NCBI RefSeq assembly: GCF_020623625.1 | Contig: NC_060203.1 | Coordinates: 1,612,001-1,676,000, forward strand | Direction of reading: 5' to 3' | Length of the DNA: 64,000 nucleotides | DNA from: Saccharomycodes ludwigii | Taxonomy: Eukaryota; Ascomycota; Saccharomycetes; Saccharomycodales; Saccharomycodaceae | Shown: positions 53,233 to 64,000 of the stretch, one piece after another | Numbering within the stretch: the stretch's first letter is position 1 | Layout: each line of letters starts with the position of its first letter | Notes under the pieces: model-generated | Told to the model about the DNA's origin: nothing | What the model saw: only the letters and a program-made list of their open reading frames with translations | The model's database searches: none | Program-made: the position numbers and the translations under genes

Positions 53233-54640
53233 GAATACTCTTGTGAAAATTTTTTTTTCGAATAGTATCTAATATATTTAGTTTATTTTTTTTTTTAAGT
53301 TCGTCAGTTTTTTTGTATTTATTTTGTTCAGATTTCGTATTTTGTGTTTTTATTTTATTTTATAGTTCGTTCTTTTTATAATATCGAAGCAACTTAGTTT
53401 TTCATACCGTAAGTTGTTTTTATTTCTAATAAATTTTTTTTTTCTGATTATTTATTGATAACATTGGAATATTATTTTCTTTCTTGTTTCTCATAATAAT
53501 TTTTTATTTTAATTCTTCCTCTATTGCTGAGTTCAAAAGTTTAATAATAACAGTAAAAAGAAGTGTCTTAAACTATGAAGAATAAGATAGATCTATTCTT
53601 TTGGGAGTAAATGCTCAATTAGTGGGTCAATTTATGTTGTGTTTTTTGAACCAATAATTACAAATTTATGAGTCTGCTTAGATTCTATAAAATCGATGTT
53701 TATTTGTAACATGATTGGTGATAAAGTTTCCCTTCATATATATTATTCTTTAGTTAACAAGCTCTATTTTTTGATTATTCCATAATTCAAGTGTTTGTTA
53801 ATAATTAGTTCATATAAGTGCTTGCTTTATCACAATGTATAATTATAAGCTTATATCGAAAGACAAGTGTGAATATGCAGCAATATGCATTCCTTGTCAA
53901 CAGAGTACTTGTTATATTTCATCAACTTTAGCGTATATTAAAAGAAAAAACATACAAGTAGAGATCTTGTAATATAGATAGAAATTTGGAAACAATATTG
54001 AATAGTATTTGATTCATTGTGTATGTCTAATTGAGATATTGTGATTCATTCATTTTAAGTTTGCTGCTATTTAGTGTTAATTGACAAAAATAAACTTCAT
54101 TCTTTACATATAATGAATTGTAACATAATCCATAAAACAAAACAAACTTGTTATTGGAAACTAGTCTTAAATTTATTCATTGGGTTTTATCACATCTATT
54201 ATTCTTATTGCAATATGTAATATTAAACTACTTAGTTTTTAGTTCTCTTTGCTTCATATGTTATCTGAATGCTTGAAATTATTTATGGTCTTGATAGTTA
54301 CAATGGCATGGTTTCTTTGGTGAATTTATAGAATATATTGGGTGAAAACTTGGTGCATTTCTAACTCTCCATAACTCTTGAAATAACTGGTGTTCAAATG
54401 CAATTTCACTTTCTATATTTTATGTTAGATAACATTTATTAAAGTTTTATTAATAAAATAACATTGTGAATTTAGAGGATATTTTTGAGCGAACGAAAAA
54501 AAAAAATTATTTCTTTGGCTGCAAAAAAAAAAAAGATTTTTTTCATAAAAAATGCTAAATATTTTTAAGCTGTGAATTACCAACAAAGTTAAAAAAAAAA
54601 AACAGTTTGTTGCTTATCAGAAATAACAAAACAAAACAAA
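53233..54640. other. AT-rich 3' flank of the flocculin gene
   Basis: About 1.4 kb of low-complexity AT-rich DNA with no gene. A (AAAAC)n run lies at 54627-54654. Confidence 0.4.
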
Positions 54641-57190
54641 ACAAAACAAAACAAGTATTGTACACAATTTACAACAACTTACAAGAAATTAGAAAAGTTT
54701 TTGATCAAAAAACAGATATTCAGGTAGTATTTATAAAACCTATCAAAATACGAAATCATATCTACACTTTCAAAGAATGCTTCAACTAGATATATACTGA
54801 TTGGAGTGAAGAAAAACAACACTATAAAGGGGCTGTTTATTATTATTTTGTTATTCTAGTGGATAACCATTGCGTGTTTGTTGGAATCATAATGACTGTA
54901 CTGGAGTAAAGGACCATATTGTTACTAATAAGCACACATCAATATTTACATGTCATTTAAAGTATAAGTGGTGTATAACTGATTAAGCATGATAAAAGTT
55001 TAAAAACAAAAGATACACTGAAAACACAAAAAGTGCCTATTTATTGAAGTATCAATTCACAAATCAATCAAATAACAAATAAGGTTATACTGTGCGATCT
55101 GACACCTGAATACTTTTATTATATTTAATTTTTTATTCCAACACTGTGGACATGTAAAGCATTGGTATTACCACTTATAACTTCGTTTCTAATTATTATT
55201 TTAAAAAAGTGGGTTAGTAATAAGGCTTTTCTTTTTACTCTAATTTGATACTAGATCTAGAACTGACAACACACATACTCGGTTTATATCTACTGAGTGT
55301 ATGCCAAACATTACTATATTTAAGATTATTCAAAGATTCAATGATATTTATGAAGACCAGCTATTGCATACATAAAATCTGAATGTGCATGTCAATTTAG
55401 ATATTATATTCATCAAAAAAAGGTTTATTACAAAATGACATTATATGATTAGTATGGAATTTGAAATTCTGATTTAGTTTGAAATGAGCTTCTTTTTTTT
55501 TTCCCCCCCTAATTACAGGAGTAACACAAGTATTACTATGGAATATTGTATCAATATATTGGGAGATATGTTTAAATGGACAACTGAGTAAGTAACTAGT
55601 TTATTTGTGATTTATTGTGTGACTAACATGAGTTGGTAAGAAATGGCTTACTATTAGAAAGAGAAGGATATTTATTTTGACTAAAAGCAAGGGCATTGCA
55701 AATAATATAATGAAACATATATTTTGTTACACTTTTAGGCACTTCACAGTACTGAATCTTAATTAATAATTACAGTCTATTTTGTTCTATATGTTACCAA
55801 TTCAATCATTTGAAATTAATGAGATCATCCAATTGTGGAAATGCAGTAGTGATCTTGTTACATAGCAGTTTTTGAAAAACTTATACAAAACTGGGATGTG
55901 TATTTGTGATACCAATTTCCTTCATTTTCTTTTTTCACCACGTACATTATTTTGTGAATAATATTTACAAGAAAATAAAAGAAGATTGTATTTGGAGCAC
56001 GATTATTATTGCTATTGATCAATATTCTAAATGTAATTTCGTAGAATAGCAGCAATCAATCCAAATCAGCAAAACACTTGACTACCATGTAATTCTAGTT
56101 TTTAATGACATTTTGAACTGAGATCAAGTGTAGTAACATTTTATATTTGTTGGTAAAACAGGAACCTTGACGTATCTTTTTAGTATTTCCTGTAATTTTT
56201 ACACACACATGCTTTATAAGCTAGACAGGGTCATTGTCAAAATTTTTAAATTGTTACTGGAGATAACAATACTGATTTAGAGATTGTTTTTGAGAACTTA
56301 TCAGATGAAAAGAGAGAAAGTTTTGTTTCATATCTCTTTACGAAACACATCATCATTACTACAAGTATAAATCATAAATAATAGATCATTCAATTGCCAT
56401 AGCTTTTGGCCAATTACAACATTCACATTTCTGTGTTTCATACTGTAAGATATTTTATCACTTATCATAACATAAAAACATCTGAAATAAGGAAACAACA
56501 AAAGAAATACGTGCTATATAGAATAGTTTGTGAACAGCTGCTTTGATACGAGGAGGCATAAGTTACCACTTATTTGTTGATGCTATAAGAATAATCTCTT
56601 TTGTGATGATTTGAACAGACAAGTAAAAAAATAAAACTTTAGGTGTTAAATAAGATCTAACAAAGCGTAGACCAATAATGTGTAGTGTACAATCTATTTT
56701 ACGCTCTTGGATTACAAATTCTTGGGTGAAATGTAAATCTTGCTTGGTAACATTTTTACCAACTTGAAAACTATCCGAACCTGTAGAGTAAATAATTGAG
56801 ATTGGAACATATTAGTGATCCAAAAACAATATAGTAATATGGCAGTATTTATATGATTGTTCAGTGGACTAATAAAAGACTTTGAGACAATGTATTAAAA
56901 AAAAAAAGCTCCATATTCCGTAAAAAAAAACAACATATTTTGTGATAATATACACAGCACTTAAGTGTATAGCCCAGTTTATTTGATATTTCGGTAGAAC
57001 ACTTTTCAGACTGTTCAAATGCAGCTAATTTTATTATTTTGAGTACAATTACTGTTATGCCAAAGCCATGAACAAATAACTTTTTTCCCCCTAAAGAGAC
57101 TTGTATATATAACACAAACCTAGATATAACTATGGTATTACTCCTGTAGCATGAGGAATATAATTTTCTTTGTATTAATCTAAACACAAG
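54640..57190 (+). other. Fragmentary coding relic, family unknown
   Basis: Short stretches in changing plus-strand frames read like decayed protein. Near 54870-54980 there is a Cys/His-rich stretch (CWNHNDCTGVKDHIVTNKHT followed by FTCHLKYKW) that looks like a zinc finger of a transposase or host factor. Near 55950-56030 there is EDCIWSTIIIAIDQYSK, and near 56655-56760 KRRPIMCSVQSILRSW. No frame stays open for long. A decayed DNA transposon is the most likely source, but I cannot name the family, and the boundaries are rough. Confidence 0.3.
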
Positions 57191-58050
57191 CTAGAAACGT
57201 AAATTCCATTAAAAAACTTGTGAAAATTTCTATTGGTTAAATGCTTGTATTATCAATTTATATTTCTACATTCTGATGCTGGAAGTAAATTTGGTGTGTG
57301 ATATTGAGAATTGGAATCGATTTAATATGCATATGCTCACAAAATACAGAACACTCAGATCAACTATATGTTCACAAAATTGGCAGACCGCCATAAAGCT
57401 CCATCAAAGAATTTGGAATTTGTTGCACAGGCACTTTGTATATTTTTTTTTTTTGTATAGGTTATTCGATATAAAAAGTATGTGTGTACGAATTAAAGTA
57501 ATTGTGTAAAGGGTTGGTTTTTTTTTTTTTTTTTTCTGTTCAAATGATTGATACTGTTTCTTTTTTTTGTAGTAGTAGTGGTAGTAGCAACTCGAAATGG
57601 AAGATGCGTTTATGCAACCAAAAAAAAAAAAAATTAAAAAAAAAGTAGTTACGTTGTCAATCACGTGCTATTGATAAAAATAAAAAAAAAGGAGTAAATT
57701 GTTTATCGATAAGGTTGTATAGACATAGCAAAGTGTATATAGATTTGTGTTATTCTGATTTAATATTAAATTGGAATAGTAATTTAGATAGTCAGGACAT
57801 ACAGAATATAGGATTGCACAAAAGTTAAAAGTTGTTTGGCAGAGTTATTGTAGTTTATCTTGGTTGTTGTTGTTGTTGTTGTTGAAAGTGGGGATGGAAA
57901 AGATTGAATGAAAGATTAGATTTTTTTTTTTTAATTTTTTTTTGAGATAAGATAAGGATGAAACTCGGGTTAAGCTTTGAATGGCAGTGATGGCATATCG
58001 GGATATATGTTATTTTCGGACTGCATGATTTCACTTTTTCTGATGTTTTT
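57191..58050. other. Gene-free subtelomeric spacer
   Basis: Contains poly-T runs, a TCACGTG box at about 57661, a (GTT)n microsatellite and no convincing gene. Confidence 0.4.
57862..57884 (+). repeat. (GTT)n microsatellite
   Basis: Seven to eight uninterrupted GTT triplets. Confidence 0.9.
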
Positions 58051-58060
58051 TTTAGGGCTT

Positions 58061-58165
58061 TATTTTTTGGATTATATGTTTTGGATTATATTTTTTGGAT
58101 TATATTTTTTGGATTATATTTTTTGGATTTTATTTTTTGAATTAAATTTTTTGGATTTTATTTTT
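58061..58165 (+). repeat. T-rich minisatellite, about 15-bp units
   Basis: About seven units of TTTTTTGGATTATAT in tandem, the last three diverged (GGATTTTAT, GAATTAAA). It is bracketed by two copies of TTTAGGGCTTTA (58051 and about 58167), with a third TTTTAGGGCTT at 58267. A short frame across it (57977-58177) is only the repeat translated. Confidence 0.85.
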
Positions 58166-58853
58166 TTAGGGCTTTAAATGTTTGACCCTAATTTATAGGC
58201 ATTAATTTTTTTGATCCTACACCTTAGCCTCTAATTGTTTGACTCTGTTTTTTTTGACTTTTACGTTTTAGGGCTTCACTTTTTTAATAACAAATCGTAT
58301 AAAATGAGTAAATTTGTTTATTTATTTTCAGTTATAAGATTTTAACATTGTGCTTGTATAAATCAAACCAGCTCAAAACTAATAACTACCATATTTACAT
58401 AAACATATTACGATTTAAAATTTATAAAAAGTCAACCTTTCATTTTTTTTTAATTTTATTAATACAATTTGTTGTTCAAATTTAATTTAATTCAAGACCA
58501 AAAATATGTAGTTATAAGTAAGTTCAGAGTACAAAAATTCAAGCATTTTCCTATTGCAGTAGCATTCAAAACCAATAAGACTCAAAACTGTTCGGATGAA
58601 ACGTTTTTATAATTTGCATTAAAAAAAATAACAGTTTGAACTAGCAATTGTACAGGTGTTATGTGTGGGATAGATACATTGTTATGAATACATTTTTTTT
58701 TTTTTTTTTTTTTTTAATCAAGTGCATGTTAAATGTGTTAATGAATGGAGCCCTTGTAGTGAGTGTGCGATAGTTTAACAGGTATTTTTTTTTTGGCTGA
58801 ATATGGTCAAATTCTTTGAAAAATGACGGAATGCTTGCGTCAAAAACGACCAG

Positions 58854-59494
58854 ACGCGTGCATTCGTCTCATACCATCAGAAAAAAAGAGTGACAAATAT
58901 GACGCGTTTTGAATGTACGGACTCATGTATTTTACACGCAAGTAATGCATTGTATGGTTTCACGAACTGAAATAAGAATCTTGTTCAGATGAAATCGGAT
59001 CTGAAGCGTTATTATTATTATTGGAATTATAGTGATTTGGCATTCTTTGTAAAGCAAAATATGAAACTGTGTGTTTAGTAAAGTTATATGCTTGATTATA
59101 ATATTATTACTGAGTGTCTTTTTATATTACTTATAATTATATACGAAGTGTTTTATTTTATCATATTCTTAATGTTCATTTTTATTTTTGATCAAGCAAT
59201 AGCAGTTCCTGAATCATCGTTATATGAATTCAAGTGGATAACTTTTTAACAAGACTTAACCACCGATGAACCCGTATCAGATTCTTATATTGATAAGCTT
59301 TAAGTAAACAACTTATCGGAATTCAAGATCCTCAGTAGATGAAGTATAAGTATAATTTGTTGATTAATACGTTCCCCGATTTGGTGCTTGAGTGCAGCAA
59401 TATTTCCATATTTGAAATTTGGTTCCTAGAGCAACGCGTCAATCAAGTAAGATACGAAGGACGCGTCGAATTAAGTAAGATACGAAGAACGCGT
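58854..59494. promoter_or_regulatory. Cluster of five ACGCGT boxes, three in tandem
   Basis: ACGCGT occurs at 58854, 58902, 59434, 59461 and 59489. The last three head a 27-28 bp tandem unit (ACGCGTC, then AAGTAAGATACGAAG). ACGCGT is the MluI cell-cycle box bound by MBF (Mbp1-Swi6). A 91-codon frame (59339-59614) overlaps the array and has no recognisable features; I do not call it a gene. Function is unknown. Confidence 0.5.
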
Positions 59495-59699
59495 CAAATC
59501 GTAGTAGGTAAAAAAACGAAGCGTGTTTTGTCTAAGACGGATGGATTACGGACTAGAAATGAAGGCGATTCGTCTTTTTCAAACCACGTGATACATTTGA
59601 TGACAAATAAATAAACGAATGCTTTAGAATAATGTCAGTGATTTTTTAATTGTACAAAGAGGATTAAATATATGCTGTATTTTATTTGGATAAATTAAA

Positions 59700-60900
59700 A
59701 AAAAAAAAAAAAAAATTATTTATTTATTCATTCAGGATTTATATGAGTAAGTTTTTGTTGGACACAGTGTATGATTATTTTTATTTCTGAGAGAAATTAG
59801 GATGTCTGTGTTTTGTTTTTTATTTTTTTAATTCTCGGTTGGTAAAGCATTTGGGTCACGTGGATTGCATCGTATAGAAAATGTGCGGATAGAATTCTTA
59901 AAAAAAATAATATTTACTTTTTGAAATTATTTATTGGGAGATACGCGCGATGGGATTAGATTGCTACTGCTGCATAATGAACGTATAACAAGCAAACAAA
60001 TACAATCAAGAAGAAAATATACGACACAGTAATAAACGCGAAAAAAAATATTAATTGATCTCACAGAAAGTGACGCATTGAGAAGGCGTACAACTACCAA
60101 ATAAAAAAAAAAAATTAAAAAAAAAGCGAGTTATTTATACGAGATTGGATTGGGCACCAAATATTTTCACGATGTAAAAGAAGCGGGTGGCAAATAAAGA
60201 AAAAGTTGTATTTCAATTAGCACATTACACAACTTGATTACATTGATTATATTCATTATACAAAGTGTATATGGAATAAGAAACAAGTAAAATACACAGA
60301 ATAACGAGTAAATTAACATGAACCAAGAAGATTATTGGAGTTTACAACAATTTAAAATAAAAAAGACAGGGTTGATAGGTGGATTACATTATGGAGAGTG
60401 TTTGAAAGAAGAAGGAAAGATCACGTTTTTTTTTTATTTTTTTTTTTTTTAAATTTAGTCAGGATTTATTCGAGCAAGTGAGTAAGTGAGTGATTGTAGT
60501 AGATATTTTGTTTTAGATTTTATTTTATTTGTAGGAATTATTAGGATATTTGAGTTTTGAGTTGGGTTGTATTTGGTTGATTATGTTTAATGGTTTTCTG
60601 TGTGGGTGTGATTTCTTGAAAAAAAATTTTTTTCTTTTTTTCCTTTTTTTCTTTTTTTTTTTTTTTTTTTTTTTCTGTTCGTCGATAATTTATGAAAATA
60701 ATCATGTGACTGTTGTAGCTTAGTTCGTGTGTGTTATTCTTTGATCACGTTGTGCTTTTTGCGCGGATCAGATTTGTTAAAAAAAATATTTTTTTTTTGT
60801 CGGATAACAAGTTATGTTTTTTTGCACGTGTAAGATTTGTTAAAAAAAATAATTTTTTTTTCTTTGGTTGATAAGTTAGTAGAGTTGTTAAGAAATGATG
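59700..60900. repeat. Diverged repeats flanking CACGTG boxes
   Basis: Two related segments are seen at about 59730-59830 and 60455-60570 (both with TCAGGATTTAT then GAGYAAG and later TTAGGAT). A tandem pair of about 65 bp lies at 60766-60880 (GATTTGTTAAAAAAAATA then T run then GATAA or TGATAAGTTA). CACGTG boxes lie near 59585, 59857 and 60823. No gene. Confidence 0.45.
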
Positions 60901-62045
60901 AGTTGAGTTGTATGGATTATGCTTGGGATATAAATTTACAGGTTTATATTAGAGCTAGTGATTATCATTGATATGACTGATTATTTAATTAAAAGGCATA
61001 TGATATGAGGAATGAATTGGATAATATACAAGATACAAGAACACATTGGATAAAGAAAACAAACAAAGAGACAAGGATATGATAATATTATTAGTGATAG
61101 TTATATTGAGAGGATAAGTGGAGTCTTTGACAAACAGGTTGGAGTTATAGTGGTGGATAATTGAGTTGAGTTGTGGAGAAAGTAGGATTTATTATTATTA
61201 TTCTTTTTATTTTGTTAGGTGATGAGATATTTTGATAGATGATATATTTAATAAATGCAATTATTATGAATGATGGGATTAGAAATAGTATTAAAAGTAT
61301 GATGTGATAAGAGTTAGGATTATAATTATGGTGGGAGTATTAGTATATTTATAGATATGACGAGGAAATTAGTATAATAGGATCAGAATTGAGATGGAAT
61401 TACTAGAGTATTGGGATTATTTATTTATTGAATTATAGATAGGGTGAGATTATTAGTTATATTATGATTACTACTGTACTTAGATTACAAGTGAGTTGTG
61501 AGGATTTATACATTCGAATTAGAAATATATTTGGATGATAAGTGAGTTGATATTGTGTATTGGGAAATGTGGGTATGTTAGGATTATGAATGAAATAAAA
61601 ATTATATATTGGAAATATTTGGATTGAATATGATGAGGGATTCTAGATGGAGTATGATTAGAAGTATGTTTGAGTTATTGATATATTATTAGTATAATTG
61701 GAATTGGATTATAGATAGTGTGGAGTTATTGGATATTGAGATTATAAAAACATATTGACCATGATACAATGATTATTGATATATTTGGATAATTATTATA
61801 CGGATAGTATAAGTATATTAGAATAGTTATTCTAATGAGATAATTATTAGATTGGGATTATGAATATATTTGAATAATTAGTATGTTAAGGTGAAAAGTA
61901 GATTGGTATAACCATTGACATATATGGAATAGAAGTAGAGTTAGACAATAAAGATATTTGGAGGATAAGTATTGGATATGATTATAAATGTAGAATGAGA
62001 CGACTAGGATATAGAGTATAAGAGTGGTGAGGCATGAGTATAAAT

Positions 62046-62510
62046 GTTATTGAAATTATGAATATGAATATGAATATGAATGATTATTATAAATACAAAT
62101 TGGGGATATGATTAGTAGAATGATTATTGGAGTGAGACAATAAATATATATGGAGGATAATTATATTAAGACATTCAGAGTATTATAGTTATGAGGACTT
62201 ATTTCGATTATAAAGATAGATGAATAGTTATTATGATATGACTGTAGATGTTATTGAGAATATGAATATGAATATGAATGGATGAGTATTATAAATATAA
62301 ATGGGGGATATGATTAGTAGAATAATTATGATATTGGCATGATAAATATAGGAGAATAATTATATTGAGATATTCAGAGTATTGTAGTTATGATGATTTA
62401 TTTTGATTGTGAAGATGGATGGATAATTATTATGATATGATTGTAGATGTTATTGAGATTATGAATATGAATGCATGATTATTATACATATATATATATA
62501 TGGAGGATTA
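62046..62510 (+). repeat. Tandem repeat of about 200 bp, 2.3 copies
   Basis: Copies start with GTTATTGA(A/G) at 62046, 62250 and 62449 (spacing 204 and 199 bp). Each runs through GAATATGAATATGAAT, GGATATGATTAGTAGAAT, ATTCAGAGTATT and ATTATTATGATATGA. Copies differ by scattered changes. The third is cut short before the LTR. Confidence 0.8.
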
Positions 62511-62567
62511 TTTGATTGAGGTTATCAATATATATATATATAGTATGAGGATATGAATATAATAAAT

Positions 62568-62985
62568 TGTTGGACATTTGACATTGTCTGTCCAATAATT
62601 GAACCGTTTATTTCCCGATGGATTATCGGCAAAAAATATTATAAATGTTTAATATGGACTATCGAATAATTAGGGGTAATATTCCCGAAATTATATCGGT
62701 AATAATTTGATGACGTCATATTACACACTCAAGCCCCTATTTATGACGATATACCCGAACTGGTGTACCTTGATTGAAACAGGGAAATCAAGGTATATAA
62801 AGGACACAAAACTAAGAATTAAGAATATATTAATTAAAATTATTTCTTTATATAATTATATAGTTATGAATTATATAAAGGAGGAAGCGAACAATTATTA
62901 TAAGAGAGTAACTATTAGATATTAAGATGTCTAGTAACTTGAATAATAAAGCGGGTTTAATCGGTGACCCCGATTTTTCCCTACA
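62568..62985. mobile_element. Solo LTR, Ty1/copia-like
   Basis: A 418-bp block of clearly different composition starts TGTTGG and ends CCTACA, as LTRs of yeast Ty elements do. It contains TGACGTCA (a CRE/ATF-type palindrome) at about 62711-62718 and a TATATAAA box near 62793-62800. No internal element sequence lies on either side, so it is a solo LTR left by recombination. Flanking bases do not form a clear 5-bp target duplication, so it is probably not very young. The family assignment rests on the termini only. Orientation plus is likely from the TATA box. Confidence 0.7.
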
Positions 62986-63930
62986 ATTATGAATATGAGG
63001 GTAAGATGATTATTGTATATGGATTGCTATTATGAATATAAGAGTAAGATTATTATAAAGATATTGTTGGTATTATAACTAGAAGAAGAATATTATTATA
63101 ATAATGTTATTGGGGTAATTATGAATATGAGGGTAAGATTATTATTATATATGGATTGCTATTATAATTATAATGATAATATGGAATTAAGATGATAATT
63201 ATATATGGATTACTGTCATTATTGGAATATTGTTGGTAGTATGAATGTCGAAGCAAGATTATAATTATAAAGATATTATTATTATTATTATGAATATGAG
63301 GGTAAGATGATTATTATAATGGTATTCTTAATGTTATAAGAATATTGCTGGGATTATGGATATTGGAATAATATTATAATTATAGTGATATTATAATTAT
63401 AGTGATATTATAATTAGTGTGAATATGAGGGTAAGATGATTATTATATCTTTAGTATAATATTATTATTGAGATTATGAATATGGAATTAAGATGATTAT
63501 TATGAATATGAGAGTAAGCTGATTATTATATACTTAATATTAGAATACTGTTGAGCTTATAAATATATGTAGTATAAGAATTGTGTTGGTATTATGAATA
63601 TTAGAACAAGATGATTATTATTATATATGGATTAGTATTAATATGATTATTATGAATATGAGAGTAAGATGATTGTTATATATGTAGTATAATAATAATG
63701 TTGAGATTATAAATATATTTAGTATAATAATATTATTGTAGTTACTAATATATTAGTTCATATATGTAGTATAATAATATTATTGTAGTTATGAATATAT
63801 GTGGTATTATAATAATGTTGAGATTATAAATATATTAATTCATATATGTAGTATAATAATATTATTGTAGTTATTAATATATTAGTTCATATATGTGGTA
63901 TATATTTAATATAAGAATATTCTTGAGATT
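62986..63930 (+). repeat. Degenerate tandem arrays beside the window end
   Basis: GAATATGAG(G/A)GTAAGATGATTATTAT-type units recur at about 62991, 63036, 63123, 63293, 63422, 63505 and 63655. From about 63680 a second unit with ATATATGTAGTATAATAATATTATTG and ATTAATATATTAGTTCAT is repeated four to five times. No coding potential. Confidence 0.75.
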
Positions 63931-64000
63931 AGAAGTGGAAAATGATTGGGATTAGCAAGGTGGTATAAGTGGGAGTATATTTGGATAAATAATTGAGATG

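Larger units (their letters stand above)
60900..64000. other. C-depleted, degenerate repeat DNA near the window end
   Basis: Apart from the LTR at 62568-62985, the plus strand here is built of A, T and G with very little C. For example, 61561-61620 has 14 G and no C. No open gene is present. Short motifs such as GATTATGAATATG and GATGATTATTAT recur everywhere. This looks like amplified and decayed simple-sequence DNA, in keeping with a chromosome end beyond the right edge. Confidence 0.6.

Noticed and set aside
57655-57720. TCACGTG followed by AT-rich DNA as a possible point centromere
   Set aside because: There is no CDEIII-like TTCCGAA motif at the right distance. The same was true for the TCACGTG in the NOG2 intron.
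57977-58177. A 66-codon Phe/Leu/Tyr-rich frame
   Set aside because: It is mostly the translated 15-bp minisatellite and has no upstream or family support.
59339-59614. A 91-codon frame over the ACGCGT array
   Set aside because: The basic middle part is the translated 28-bp repeat. With no family match or promoter I left it as a remark only.
62707-62925. A 72-codon frame
   Set aside because: It lies wholly inside the solo LTR and has no family.
1-64000. tRNA and rRNA genes
   Set aside because: Reading both strands I found no B-box (GGTTCGANTCC) with a matching A-box and no rRNA-like segment. A tRNA search program would be needed to be certain.

Overview
The window is budding-yeast nuclear DNA: very AT-rich, with long poly-A/poly-T tracts between compact genes, almost no introns, and a gene set and order that match Saccharomyces cerevisiae relatives. 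From about 5 to 25 kb the genes follow the right arm of S. cerevisiae chromosome XIV (MSO1, LYS9, BRE5, POP2, NOG2, ESF2, BIO5, BIO4, BIO3). OCA4 sits between LYS9 and BRE5; in S. cerevisiae it lies on chromosome III in the sister block. This interleaved order is the one expected of a lineage without the whole-genome duplication. A Saccharomycodes-like or other non-WGD yeast would fit, but the species is an inference.

Layout. 1-5 kb: OXP1 (5-oxoprolinase). 5-20 kb: housekeeping block, all on the minus strand, covering exocytosis (MSO1), lysine synthesis (LYS9, with a Lys14-type site upstream), a PFA-DSP pseudophosphatase (OCA4), a Ubp3 cofactor (BRE5), the CCR4-NOT nuclease POP2, and ribosome assembly (NOG2 with an intron that seems to carry a structured RNA; ESF2). 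20-25 kb: the biotin cluster BIO5-BIO4-BIO3; BIO4 has one in-frame stop codon. 25-36 kb: metabolic accessory genes typical of chromosome ends, namely a DCG1-like racemase, an allantoin/uracil-type permease (both with clustered GATA sites), a short-chain dehydrogenase, an MCH-type transporter, a THI5-type pyrimidine synthase, and a TMT1/CRG1-type methyltransferase.

36-43 kb: two decayed copies of one hAT-type DNA transposon in the same orientation, about 5.5 kb apart. Between them, on the minus strand, lies an intact gene for an unusually large metallothionein-like protein: 213 residues with 65 cysteines, built from 7- and 4-residue Cys-X-Cys units, and with a duplicated promoter module. 45-53 kb: a giant Flo-type flocculin of about 2,769 codons: signal peptide, PA14 lectin domain, 44 units of exactly 135 bp, seven 132-bp units and a GPI-type tail. 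It is open throughout except for one UGA followed by CGG, a known leaky stop context, placed between the lectin domain and the stalk.

53-64 kb: gene-poor, probably subtelomeric DNA with a fragmentary coding relic, minisatellites, a tandem cluster of ACGCGT boxes, a solo LTR, and several kilobases of degenerate tandem repeats that are strongly depleted of C on the plus strand. No telomeric repeat is reached. No tRNA, rRNA, CRISPR array or convincing centromere was seen.
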